Made by a program: the position numbers and the translations under genes. Positions 35,945-43,822 of a stretch of 64,000 bases of DNA are shown in pieces. This DNA comes from Cytobacillus sp. NJ13 (GTDB lineage Bacteria; Bacillota; Bacilli; Bacillales; Cytobacillaceae): positions 3,272,501 to 3,336,500 of the forward strand of contig JAUCFP010000006.1 of NCBI GenBank assembly GCA_030348385.1. The letters are read 5' to 3'. Numbering within the stretch: the first letter of the stretch is position 1; every line of letters starts with the position of its first letter. The notes beneath the pieces were generated by a model that searched no databases, was not told the DNA's origin, and worked only from the letters and a program-made list of their open reading frames with translations.

Positions 35945-36884
35945 GGAACATCCCTCCTGTCCATAATAAAAGCAAGAATAAGAAAACCGTCTTGTTCATG
36001 ATCGAAATGCTTTTTATGATATGTTCTTTTTCAAGCAGCACCATTGACTTTCCCATCGTTGCACGGTTAGAGATTTCACCCTTATAAAAATTAATACCTC
36101 CAAGCTGTACCCCCAGAAGAGCTGCAACAGCTGCTTCGCCCCAGCCGCTATTTGGACTCGGGTGCTTTGGTGCATCTCTTAAAAGGATTCCCCATGCTTC
36201 CTCATATGGAGAATGCTCCGGCTTTTGTGTGAGCATGATGCAAACCGATGTCAGCCGGCTCGGGATCCAGTTCGCGATATCATCCACTTTGGCAGATGCC
36301 CACCCAAAATCTATATACCTTTCATTTCTATGGCCAACCATCGAATCGCATGTATTAATGGCCCTGTAGATAAGGGCCATAGGCGCACCGCCAATCATGG
36401 CCCAAAATAATGGAGCTGTAATGCCGTCACTGGTGTTTTCAGCCACTGTCTCCACGGCAGCCCTGACAATGCCTGGCTCATCCAATCGATCTGTATCCCT
36501 GCCGACAATGTATGAAAGCTTTAATCTTGCTTCTTCCATATCTCCTTCTGCAAGAGGCTCATAGACCTCCAATGCTGCATCTTTTAAACTCTTTTGTGCA
36601 ATGGCTGTGAAGATAAGAATGCCCTCTGCCAGAATGCCGGCAATCGGATGAATTCCATAGAAGAGACGGATGATTAAAAAAGTTATACCTCCCGCCGCCA
36701 GCAGAACTACAAAAAGCATGATAATTCCTTTTAATTTTCTTAGGCGGCCTTTATTAAGAACTTGTTCAAGTTTATGTATCAGGGCACCCATCCATCTGAC
36801 CGGATGCGGCCAGTTTGGCGGGTCTCCTATCAGCTTATCTATGATGCAGGCAAAGGTTAGAGCGATCAGGTGATATAAAATCAT
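35919..36884 (-). CDS. cbiB: adenosylcobinamide-phosphate synthase CbiB
   Basis: 321-residue integral membrane protein that attaches aminopropanol (phosphate) to adenosylcobyric acid. Motifs typical of CbiB: IDKLIGDPPNWPHPVRWMG near the N-terminus, VAENTSDGITAPLFW and INTCDSMVGHRNERYIDFGWASAKVDD in the middle. Four or more hydrophobic helices. It follows the btuD-cbiZ gene by a 4-nt overlap and overlaps cobD. Confidence 0.95.
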   Translation of the reverse strand: MILYHLIALTFACIIDKLIGDPPNWPHPVRWMGALIHKLEQVLNKGRLRKLKGIIMLFVVLLAAGGITFLIIRLFYGIHPIAGILAEGILIFTAIAQKSLKDAALEVYEPLAEGDMEEARLKLSYIVGRDTDRLDEPGIVRAAVETVAENTSDGITAPLFWAMIGGAPMALIYRAINTCDSMVGHRNERYIDFGWASAKVDDIANWIPSRLTSVCIMLTQKPEHSPYEEAWGILLRDAPKHPSPNSGWGEAAVAALLGVQLGGINFYKGEISNRATMGKSMVLLEKEHIIKSISIMNKTVFLFLLLLWTGGMFLDLAFTRI

Positions 36885-38353
36885 CTCTTTATCCTTCTTT
36901 GCGATTTTTTTATCGCCTCAACAGTACATTCGTAGACACCTTTTCCGATCACTTTGCCAAGCGGTGTAATGGTACCCGCATACTCCAGGTTTTCTCCCTG
37001 CTGTGTGGCCGCAATCATAATACTGTCTGTCGATGTTCCGGTCGCTATCGTCCCTGTGACTTCATCCTTTACTTTCTGATCATATAAGGCTCTTGTCTTT
37101 GCCTCGGTTGCAGTCATAATGCATTGAATAAAAGCTTCCTCTGTCAGATTGCCATTAACGAAAACCCATGTATTGATTGTACCCGGAGTCAGATGATAAG
37201 AATGTGCTTCACTTTTCGAGGCATCAACAGCATTGCCGACACCTGCTGTCACAACCACATACACAGAGAAGGTTTCATCTTCATAAAATTTACTGCTATG
37301 ATCCTCAACATATACAGCGGTCATCATCCCCACGGTTTCACCGGGTTCAAAGCCGATCTCCCGGACAAAATCAGCCATCTCCGCTCTATGATCACTGCAA
37401 TCATAATTCTTGCTCACATGCCGGTTTAGAAATATGCGATTCCAGCCGGTGCCTGATCCGGTTACACCTGATGACATGGTTTTCAGCGGAAATGGGGAGC
37501 GAAGGACAAGTAAGTCTTCCTTTACCTCAAGACTGGATCGATCAATTCGATTCACTGATTGGCTTTCCGCCTGAGAGCGTTCGGGCACCAAAACCATCTG
37601 GGGGGCCGGGACTCTTGGATGCGGAAGCTTTTCAATCTTCGTCCTATAGACCTCACGTATTCTGCCTTCTTTTAAAACCTCATTGGGAACGTGGTTAATA
37701 TTGACTTCGCCATTCTCCAGCAGCAATAGGCGGTCACAGTACAGGCCGGCCAAATTCAAATCATGAAAAATGGAAATGACCGTCAGCCCGCAGTCTTTTG
37801 ACCATACAGAAAGGAGATCAAGCAATTCTTTTTGATAGGATAAGTCAAGATGGTTAGTCGGCTCATCCAGCAATAATATTTCCGGTTCCTGGGCAAGGGC
37901 CTGGGCTAAAAACACCCTCTGTCTTTCGCCGCCGGATAATTGCTGAATATCATAATCCTGAAAACGGGAGATGCCTGTCTGCTCCATGACCCGATTGACC
38001 GCTTCTTCATCTTTGCTGGACCAGCTCTGGAACCACCCCTTTTGATGGGCATATCTGCCGAGGGAAACCGTTTCCTTTACGGTATAAGAAAAGGCCTGAG
38101 AGGAGTGCTGTGGCAGAACAGCAATAATTTTTGCAAGCTCTTTCGGTGTATACTGTGAAAGGTTCTTTCCTTTGATCAGTATATCTCCTGACTTATGAGG
38201 CAGAATGCCGCTCAGCATCTTCAGAATCGTGGTCTTTCCGCTTCCATTCGGCCCCAATATTCCGAAAAGCTCCCCTTTTTCCACTTCAAAGCTGATATTT
38301 TTCACAACCGGTGCACCGGTATATCCCCCAGTAACTTGCTGAACGCTTAGCAT
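36881..38353 (-). CDS. cobalamin ABC transporter ATPase fused to adenosylcobinamide amidohydrolase (BtuD-CbiZ)
   Basis: 490 residues with two domains. The N-terminal ABC ATPase (about 1-235) has Walker A GPNGSGKT (34-41), signature LSGGERQR (138-145) and Walker B ILLLDEP, and powers BtuC/BtuF uptake. The C-terminal CbiZ domain (about 285-487, with MSSGVTGSGTGW, DHRAEMADFV, TAGVGNAVDA and ATGTSTDSIMIAA) cuts the aminopropanol side chain of incoming cobinamides to cobyric acid, so that they can be rebuilt with the cell's own lower ligand. Such fusions are known in Bacillus (YvrA). The fusion ties import to remodelling. Confidence 0.93.
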   Translation of the reverse strand: MLSVQQVTGGYTGAPVVKNISFEVEKGELFGILGPNGSGKTTILKMLSGILPHKSGDILIKGKNLSQYTPKELAKIIAVLPQHSSQAFSYTVKETVSLGRYAHQKGWFQSWSSKDEEAVNRVMEQTGISRFQDYDIQQLSGGERQRVFLAQALAQEPEILLLDEPTNHLDLSYQKELLDLLSVWSKDCGLTVISIFHDLNLAGLYCDRLLLLENGEVNINHVPNEVLKEGRIREVYRTKIEKLPHPRVPAPQMVLVPERSQAESQSVNRIDRSSLEVKEDLLVLRSPFPLKTMSSGVTGSGTGWNRIFLNRHVSKNYDCSDHRAEMADFVREIGFEPGETVGMMTAVYVEDHSSKFYEDETFSVYVVVTAGVGNAVDASKSEAHSYHLTPGTINTWVFVNGNLTEEAFIQCIMTATEAKTRALYDQKVKDEVTGTIATGTSTDSIMIAATQQGENLEYAGTITPLGKVIGKGVYECTVEAIKKSQRRIKR

Positions 38354-38379
38354 GATTAACCACTTCTTTCTGAACTAAG

Positions 38380-38500
38380 ATACGCCTTCGAAACAAGCAA
38401 AAACCGCTTGTTCCTGCGAAGAAAATCCAAGGAAGCCTTCCCCTTGGCACTCCCCCTTGAATGGGTGGACGCTTGCGCTGGACAGTTATCGAAGTTCAAA
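38380..38500. repeat. intergenic repeat between btuC and btuD-cbiZ
   Basis: A 120-bp gene-free insert inside the operon, with GAAACAAGC..GCTTGTTCC and CCAAGGAAGCC..TTCCCCTTGG inverted repeats and an end CGCTGGACAGTTATCGAAG resembling the end of the element at 56831-56921. It likely forms hairpins in the operon mRNA. Confidence 0.55.
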
Positions 38501-39548
38501 GTTTATTCTTTCTTTTAATTAAAATAATGGCAAACGCAGGTGCTCCGATTATTGCTGTAATCACACCGATTGGAAGCTCGGTAGGTGCAATGATCGTCCG
38601 TGAAACCAGATCGGCAATAATAAGAAAACCTGCACCCATCAGAATGGATAGCGGCAATAGATGCCTATGATCCGGTCCCCATAACAGCCTGGTCAGATGA
38701 GGGATCACAAGCCCGACAAACCCTATCGTTCCAGACACAGCTACAGCCGCACCAGTCAAGATGGAGCCAGCTATCAGGACCATCATCTTTCTTTTCTGAA
38801 CGTCCACACCTATATGCTGAGCCTTTTCTTCTCCGAAGCTCATGGCATTAAGCTCTTTGCTGTTCACTAAGAGAAGGATGGCACCTAGAACAAAAAACGG
38901 AATGATAATTTTAATATACGCCCAGCCTCTCATGGATACACTGCCAAGAAGCCAGCCAATAATCTGTCTAAGCTCCTCTCCTGTCAGGGCAATCATCAGA
39001 GAAATTAGAGCGCCAAGAAAAGAACTGAAGATAATGCCTGTTAAAATAATCGTTTCCACTTTCATGGATCTTTCAATTTTTCTGGCAAATAGCAAAACGG
39101 CAAAAATGGTTAAAAAGGAAAATAAAATGCTGAATAACGGCAGCGTAAACATTCCTGCAAACGGAATGGATAATCCCAAGAACAATGTTAAAACAGCACC
39201 GAGTGAAGCCCCGGACGAAACCCCAATTGTATATGGATCTGCCAGCGGATTTCTTAGTAAACCTTGAAAGGCGGCTCCCGCAATTGCAAGAGACGCCCCC
39301 ACTAAGCCAGCCAGCAATACGCGCGGCAGGCGAATATTCATAATGATATTTGAATGCATAGCATCCGTGTTTTCCAATGAAATAAAAGGAAATAACTCAG
39401 AGCTTATTACTCTGATAATCGTCATGGGGTGAACAGACACTGTTCCAATTGAAATCCCCATCAGCATGGCAAAAAGCAGGAAAGCCGCTGCTGTTATATA
39501 AGCTAAAAACTTATTATTTAAATACGTCCGGATATACTGCTTTTGCAA
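38496..39548 (-). CDS. btuC: cobalamin ABC transporter permease BtuC
   Basis: 350-residue FecCD/BtuC-family permease with about ten transmembrane helices. Conserved parts include LPRVLLAGLVGASLAIAGA, the NPLADPYTIGVSSGASLGA loop, and FVGLVIPHLTRLLWGPDHR, which contacts the ATPase. The start is probably TTG at 39548, with GAAGGAG about 9 nt upstream, overlapping the end of btuF by 35 nt; another TTG at 39566 is possible. Substrate taken from the riboswitch and operon. Confidence 0.93.
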   Translation of the reverse strand: MQKQYIRTYLNNKFLAYITAAAFLLFAMLMGISIGTVSVHPMTIIRVISSELFPFISLENTDAMHSNIIMNIRLPRVLLAGLVGASLAIAGAAFQGLLRNPLADPYTIGVSSGASLGAVLTLFLGLSIPFAGMFTLPLFSILFSFLTIFAVLLFARKIERSMKVETIILTGIIFSSFLGALISLMIALTGEELRQIIGWLLGSVSMRGWAYIKIIIPFFVLGAILLLVNSKELNAMSFGEEKAQHIGVDVQKRKMMVLIAGSILTGAAVAVSGTIGFVGLVIPHLTRLLWGPDHRHLLPLSILMGAGFLIIADLVSRTIIAPTELPIGVITAIIGAPAFAIILIKRKNKL

Positions 39549-40488
39549 GTTCCTCGACTCCTTCAATAATACGAGGGCCAGAGCGGGTTACCATATCGGA
39601 ATCAACATCGGCAACCTGCTTATTCTTCACTGCGGTTATATCCTGCCAGCCATCCCTGCCCATTACATTGCCGACAGCATCTTCAGTGTAATAGCCATGA
39701 GTTGTGATGATTACATCCGGATTCCGTTCGATAATCGCTTCCGGATCCATTTTTGGCCATCCTTCTTCGGTAATGATATTTTCTGCATTGATGGCACTTA
39801 ACATTTCGTCCATAAATGTTTTTGTACCTGCTGTATAGATTTCAGGAGCAGGTGAGACTTCCACGAATACCGATTTGCGGTCTTCTTCTTTTATGCCCTG
39901 AGCTTTTGTTTTGATTTCCTCGAGCTTGCTCTTCATGCCTGAAACGAGCTGCTCTGCTTTATCTTTCTCTCCCGCTGCGGTTCCAACCATTACAATGGAT
40001 TCAAAAACCTGATCAAAGCTCTTCGCATCATTGACAACAAGGACGGTCACACCTGCATCTCTTAATTGCTGAAGACCTGCTTCCGAATTATGTGCGCTTG
40101 AAGCGTGAGCAAGGACAAGATCCGGGTTTAAAGAAATAATTTTCTCGACATTAAATTCCATGCCGCCAATCTTTTCTTTTTCTGTAGCTTCGGGCGGGTA
40201 GTTATCAAAATCGGAGACACCGACAACTTCTTCTCCAAGCCCCAATTCAAAAGCAATTTCGGTGTTGCTCGGAATCATGGACACGATTCTTTCAGGCTTG
40301 GATTCAATGACGATTTCATTATCAAGAGCATCCTTTATCGTTACAGGAAAAGCAGCCTCTTCCCCGCCGTCATTCTGCCCTTCCTCAACCTTTTTCTCTT
40401 CTTTAGGCTGTTCAGCACTCTCGCCGCAGCCTGCAAGCACTCCTGCAGCCAGTAGCATCGTTAATAAAAATGCATAAAACTTTTTCAT
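39514..40488 (-). CDS. btuF: cobalamin-binding lipoprotein BtuF
   Basis: 324-residue substrate-binding protein of the periplasmic-binding class III (TroA-like) type. Signal peptide with lipobox LAGC (Cys21), then an acidic, Glu/Lys-rich linker of about 25 residues and the binding domain starting IVIESKPERIVSMIPSNTEIAF. It captures B12 or cobinamide outside the membrane and hands it to BtuC. The ATG at 40488 has AGGAGG 10 nt upstream; an upstream in-frame extension has no site. First gene of the operon after the riboswitch. Confidence 0.94.
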   Translation of the reverse strand: MKKFYAFLLTMLLAAGVLAGCGESAEQPKEEKKVEEGQNDGGEEAAFPVTIKDALDNEIVIESKPERIVSMIPSNTEIAFELGLGEEVVGVSDFDNYPPEATEKEKIGGMEFNVEKIISLNPDLVLAHASSAHNSEAGLQQLRDAGVTVLVVNDAKSFDQVFESIVMVGTAAGEKDKAEQLVSGMKSKLEEIKTKAQGIKEEDRKSVFVEVSPAPEIYTAGTKTFMDEMLSAINAENIITEEGWPKMDPEAIIERNPDVIITTHGYYTEDAVGNVMGRDGWQDITAVKNKQVADVDSDMVTRSGPRIIEGVEELAKAVYPDVFK

Positions 40489-40598
40489 ACTCAGCAATCC
40501 TCCTAGAACTTTCGACAAAATTCGGGTGGTGTCTAACACCATCTTAAAATAATTAAAGGCTGGTTCTCATAATATTTTTTAGCTTACAAACCAAGCGC

Positions 40599-40722
40599 GT
40601 TGATTTCCGCTGCAGGCACTTGCTTTCCGCGGGGAGAGATGAGAGCCTCCTCGGCTTCGCCTGTGGGGTCTCTCACTTCCCTCACTTCCCGCAGGAGTCA
40701 AGTGCCCTTCGCTGCAATCAAC
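40599..40722. repeat. dispersed palindromic intergenic element in the btuF leader
   Basis: Outer arms GTTGATTTCCGCTGCAGGC and its imperfect complement ending TCGCTGCAATCAAC, with inner arms CACTTG..CAAGTG and TTTCCGCGGG..CCCGCAGGA, plus a central GAGAGA..TCTCTC pair. This kind of element is common between genes in Bacillaceae. Here it sits between the riboswitch terminator and btuF and would be transcribed as part of the leader. Confidence 0.75.
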
Positions 40723-40771
40723 TCAGTGGCAGAAGCTAAGTTAGCCACCCATAGACTTTTAGAAACAACCA

Positions 40772-40808
40772 AATAAAAAACATCTCCTCGAACGGTAAGG
40801 AGATGTTG
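40772..40808 (-). terminator. riboswitch-controlled intrinsic terminator
   Basis: On the minus strand AACATCTCCTT pairs with GAGGAGATGTT and is followed by TTTTTATTTGG. It stands about 80 nt downstream of the B12 box, so ligand-bound riboswitch would favour it and stop transcription before btuF. Confidence 0.85.
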
Positions 40809-40885
40809 GTATGGTCATTTATCAGTTAGTGGAGAAAGGATGGCCGGACCAAACACCTCCCTATCCTCGTAGGTTTATGGGTGCT

Positions 40886-41080
40886 TAAGACTCAGGCAGG
40901 TCTCCTGGCTCATGGTCAGTGCGTTCTGCTCCTTCCCATACATTCCTGTACAGTGGATTTGCAGACAGCTTCCATTTACAGTGGCGGGACCGCGCTGGAA
41001 TTTCACCAGCTTCCCTATTAAGTCTTCAAAAGAGCCTGTTTTAAAACCCTTTTGAGAAGACACCTGTTCTATGCGAATAT
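40886..41080 (-). ncRNA. cobalamin (B12) riboswitch
   Basis: On the minus strand the conserved core GGTGAAATTCCAGC, CCCGCCACTGTAA and the B12 box AGCCAGGAGACCTGCC (40910-40895) are present in order and with normal spacing. A TATAAT at 41098-41103 just upstream is the likely -10 box. Together with the terminator at 40772-40808 it forms a transcription-attenuation switch that turns the salvage operon off when cobalamin is plentiful. Confidence 0.95.
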
Positions 41081-41162
41081 AAAATTTTCTATCTCCGATT
41101 ATACACCATCACGCAGAAAAAGTAAGAGAAATTTGCTGAATGTTGTAAAAAAGTTCAGAATT

Positions 41163-41939
41163 CTAACGCGAGTATATTTTCCATTCCCTTGTTTTCTTAT
41201 CAAACACAACCTTCGCCTCACATGGCTCTTTCACAATAGCTTCATACTCATCATACATATCATCCATATTCGCAAAGTCCCCAATAATCCAAATAGGAAT
41301 TTCTATCCGGACCCGATTCTGTTCGATATCCTTAATGGAAAGGACCGCTCCTTCTTTCATAAGAGACTTTAAGGAAAGCAGGACATCTCTGGTGATTGGA
41401 GGATACGTCTTTTTCTTTTTTATGCCAAGGAGCGTTTTTTCAACTTTCATCTGTCCCATTTTACCGGGGATTACTTCCCCAAGCATGCGGTAAAAATCGT
41501 TCAGATCACGATAATATGTGCGATTAAACCAGCCATCATCATGAGCAAGGTACACATAACGATTGCTCAGGTAATTGTAAAAAGGCGGCTTAAGATGTTC
41601 TTTGACATGGCCGAGATAAAGAAGCTCTGCAATTGTCTGGCCGGGAAGCTCATTCACCGCTTCCTCTTCCTCAAAGTCGATCCAGCAAAAATCGCCATAG
41701 CCGTATACATCATCCTCAACCAGCCTGCCCAGCTTGTCCCTTGACACATAATCGAACATCGTGTGGGTATTAAAGTCCCCATGTTCAAAACGATGCTTTA
41801 ACAACAGCAGATTATTAATAGAATCTGAAAGAGTTTGGGCAAACTCTGCAAACTCAATTCCATAAGTCATCACATACTGATTCTGTTCATTTAGATGGAT
41901 GTAGATGAGATCACGAATAGCATGATTCCTTCTTTTCAA
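41163..41939 (-). CDS. uncharacterised conserved protein
   Basis: 258 residues, soluble, rich in Tyr, Asp and Glu; no signal peptide or membrane segment. N-terminal part (MKRRNHAIRDLIYIHLNEQ) looks helical, followed by an acidic stretch (WIDFEEEEAVNEL, about 90) and a C-terminal part with a beta-rich segment. I do not recognise the family. Start: TTG at 41939 with GGAGG 8 nt upstream; a longer frame to 41966 would include that ribosome site. It is a lone gene between the B12 riboswitch and a SEDS gene, with no terminator seen, so read-through into the riboswitch region is possible. Confidence 0.8.
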   Translation of the reverse strand: MKRRNHAIRDLIYIHLNEQNQYVMTYGIEFAEFAQTLSDSINNLLLLKHRFEHGDFNTHTMFDYVSRDKLGRLVEDDVYGYGDFCWIDFEEEEAVNELPGQTIAELLYLGHVKEHLKPPFYNYLSNRYVYLAHDDGWFNRTYYRDLNDFYRMLGEVIPGKMGQMKVEKTLLGIKKKKTYPPITRDVLLSLKSLMKEGAVLSIKDIEQNRVRIEIPIWIIGDFANMDDMYDEYEAIVKEPCEAKVVFDKKTREWKIYSR

Positions 41940-41966
41940 TGACGAAACCTCCGAACCGTTACCCAA

Positions 41967-42303
41967 ATTGGTGTTTTCAAAAAAAGCGCTGGGCTAGGCA
42001 GATAAAAATAGCGCAAGCGCCTCCACAAATTAGTAAAAAGACAGCTTCTTTTTGAAACTGCCTGTCAAACATCCAGTATTTTATTCTCCTATTGTAGCAA
42101 AAATGGCTGAAAATATCTTTGCTGATGAGAAAAAATTTTAAATAACAGAATGCCCGGTTTTTTTGAAAATACAAGAAACCATCATGCTGATTCATTCGTC
42201 TAACTACATGCAAAGAAAAAATGTAATCTGCTCTCCATTGTAAGGGCTATTTTTCTTTGTTAGGATAAAAATGTAAAAAGGTAAAGAAACCAGGTGTATA
42301 CAA
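41967..42303. other. gene-free stretch upstream of the SEDS gene
   Basis: AT-rich divergent intergenic region. A short inverted pair GCGCTG..CAAGCGC near 41983-42020 is the only structure noticed. No small gene, RNA motif or clear promoter was found. AGGTG about 7 nt before the ATG at 42304 is the ribosome site of the next gene. Confidence 0.4.
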
Positions 42304-43488
42304 ATGAACAAGAATAATAGATTCTCAGACCGATTCGATTGGACGTTATGCTTTCTACTGCTGCTATTTTTCCTCATCAGCTGCATCGCTATTTACAGCG
42401 GACAATCCTCCAATCAATATGAAGGGAATTTTGTCATCTCACAAATAAAAAATTATGTTGTCGGAGCTATCATTGTGGCAATTGTCATGTATTTTGACAG
42501 CGAGCAAATCAGAAGGCTTACTTGGCCGCTGTACGGTTTAGGCATCCTATTGCTTGTCGGGTTATTCATTGCACCGGAAAGCATTGCACCAGAGCGCAAA
42601 GGGGCTACATTGTGGTATATCATTCCTGGACTTGGTTCTGTGCAGCCCTCAGAGTTTGTTAAGGTATTCCTTATCATTGCCCTTAGCAAAATCATCGCTG
42701 ACCACCATCTGAAATATCAGGCAAAGACCGCAGGCACGGACTTTTTCCTTCTAATCAAATTAGGGGCAGCCACATTGCCTCCATTAGGATTGATTATTAT
42801 TGAAGACCTTGGTACCGCCCTTGTCATCATCGCCATATTAACTGGAATCATCCTGGTTTCCGGGATCACCTGGAAAATCCTTGTTCCGATTTATGGAATC
42901 CTTGGCGCTTTCGCGGGAACGGTGCTCTATCTGGTCATCATAGCACCGGAAATTTTGGAGAAGTATCTTGGGATAGACCCCTATCAGTTCAGCCGGATTT
43001 ATTCCTGGCTTGACCCGGTTAACCACAAGCAGGGAGCCGGAATGCAGCTGTACAACTCCATGCTCGCAATAGGCTCAGGATTAATATCCGGAAAAGGGTT
43101 TACTGACAGACAGGTGTATGTGCCTGATGCCCATACTGATTTTATTTTTAGCGTCATTGGCGAGGAGTACGGCTTCTTTGGTGCCAGTGTAGTAATCAGT
43201 CTTTTCTTTCTGCTCATCTATCACTTAACTAAAACCGGCTTGGAGACGACCGACCCTTTTAATACCTATATTTGCGTCGGGGTCATCAGTATGATCACCT
43301 TCCATGTATTTCAAAACATCGGTATGACTATTCAGGTGCTGCCAATCACCGGCATTCCGCTGCCGTTTATCAGCTACGGCGGAAGCTCGCTTATGGGGAA
43401 CATGATGGCGATGGGTTTGATTTTCAGCATTCGCTACCATCACAGAACTTATATGTTTTCAACCGATTCAAATTATGTTGCAAAATAA
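42304..43488 (+). CDS. FtsW/RodA/SpoVE (SEDS) family protein
   Basis: 394-residue polytopic membrane protein with about ten transmembrane helices. SEDS signatures are QPSEFVKVFLIIALSK, IGEEYGFFGA and the C-terminal ITGIPLPFISYGGSSL. SEDS proteins polymerise lipid II into glycan strands together with a class B penicillin-binding protein. The length and the GATLWYIIPGLG region resemble the RodA branch, but FtsW, RodA and SpoVE cannot be told apart safely here. It is a single gene just ahead of the argS T-box leader. Confidence 0.9.
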   Translation: MNKNNRFSDRFDWTLCFLLLLFFLISCIAIYSGQSSNQYEGNFVISQIKNYVVGAIIVAIVMYFDSEQIRRLTWPLYGLGILLLVGLFIAPESIAPERKGATLWYIIPGLGSVQPSEFVKVFLIIALSKIIADHHLKYQAKTAGTDFFLLIKLGAATLPPLGLIIIEDLGTALVIIAILTGIILVSGITWKILVPIYGILGAFAGTVLYLVIIAPEILEKYLGIDPYQFSRIYSWLDPVNHKQGAGMQLYNSMLAIGSGLISGKGFTDRQVYVPDAHTDFIFSVIGEEYGFFGASVVISLFFLLIYHLTKTGLETTDPFNTYICVGVISMITFHVFQNIGMTIQVLPITGIPLPFISYGGSSLMGNMMAMGLIFSIRYHHRTYMFSTDSNYVAK

Positions 43489-43505
43489 TTCCAACAGCGT
43501 ATAAT
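43478..43505 (+). promoter_or_regulatory. probable promoter of argS
   Basis: TTGCAA, 16 nt and TATAAT overlap the end of the upstream SEDS gene and lie about 25 nt before the base of T-box stem I. Confidence 0.5.
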
Positions 43506-43527
43506 AACATTAATATATTTAGTGTCT

Positions 43528-43760
43528 ATGATGAAGAGAGTAGCAAAGGGCTCTTTCCTAAAAGCGAGACAGGGAGGGTGCAAGCCTGTCGGAAAGCCCT
43601 TTCGTGAAGCGCACTTCGGAGATGCATAGCTGAAAGAAAAATAGGCTATGCCGGGTAAGGAGTCCCGTTACCAAACCCCTTTAGGAAATGCGTTCAAACA
43701 TATTTTGAAACGTCCTTTCAGAAGAGGTCCTTTGGACAATCAGAGTGGTACCGCGGGTGG
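43528..43760 (+). ncRNA. T-box riboswitch of argS, specifier CGC (Arg)
   Basis: Stem I runs from about 43531 to 43618, with the AGTA motif (43539-43542) opposite GAAGCGC; the CGC at 43610-43612 is in the specifier position and codes for arginine. The T-box core AGAGTGGTACCGCG starts at about 43742 and contains the TGGT that pairs with the tRNA acceptor end. Uncharged tRNA-Arg would favour the antiterminator and switch on argS. Confidence 0.93.
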
Positions 43761-43771
43761 ATTTCAGCTCG

Positions 43772-43808
43772 TCTCTATATTTATATAGAGACGGGCTTTT
43801 TTATTTTC
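43772..43808 (+). terminator. T-box-controlled terminator before argS
   Basis: CGTCTCTATA pairs with TATAGAGACG and is followed by GGCTTTTTTATTTT. It competes with the antiterminator formed around the T-box core. Confidence 0.92.
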
Positions 43809-43822
43809 CAGGAGGTGTTAAT

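Noticed and set aside
43745..43822. N-terminal extension of argS
   Set aside because: The extension covers the T-box core and the terminator stem; AGGAGGTG precedes the ATG at 43823.
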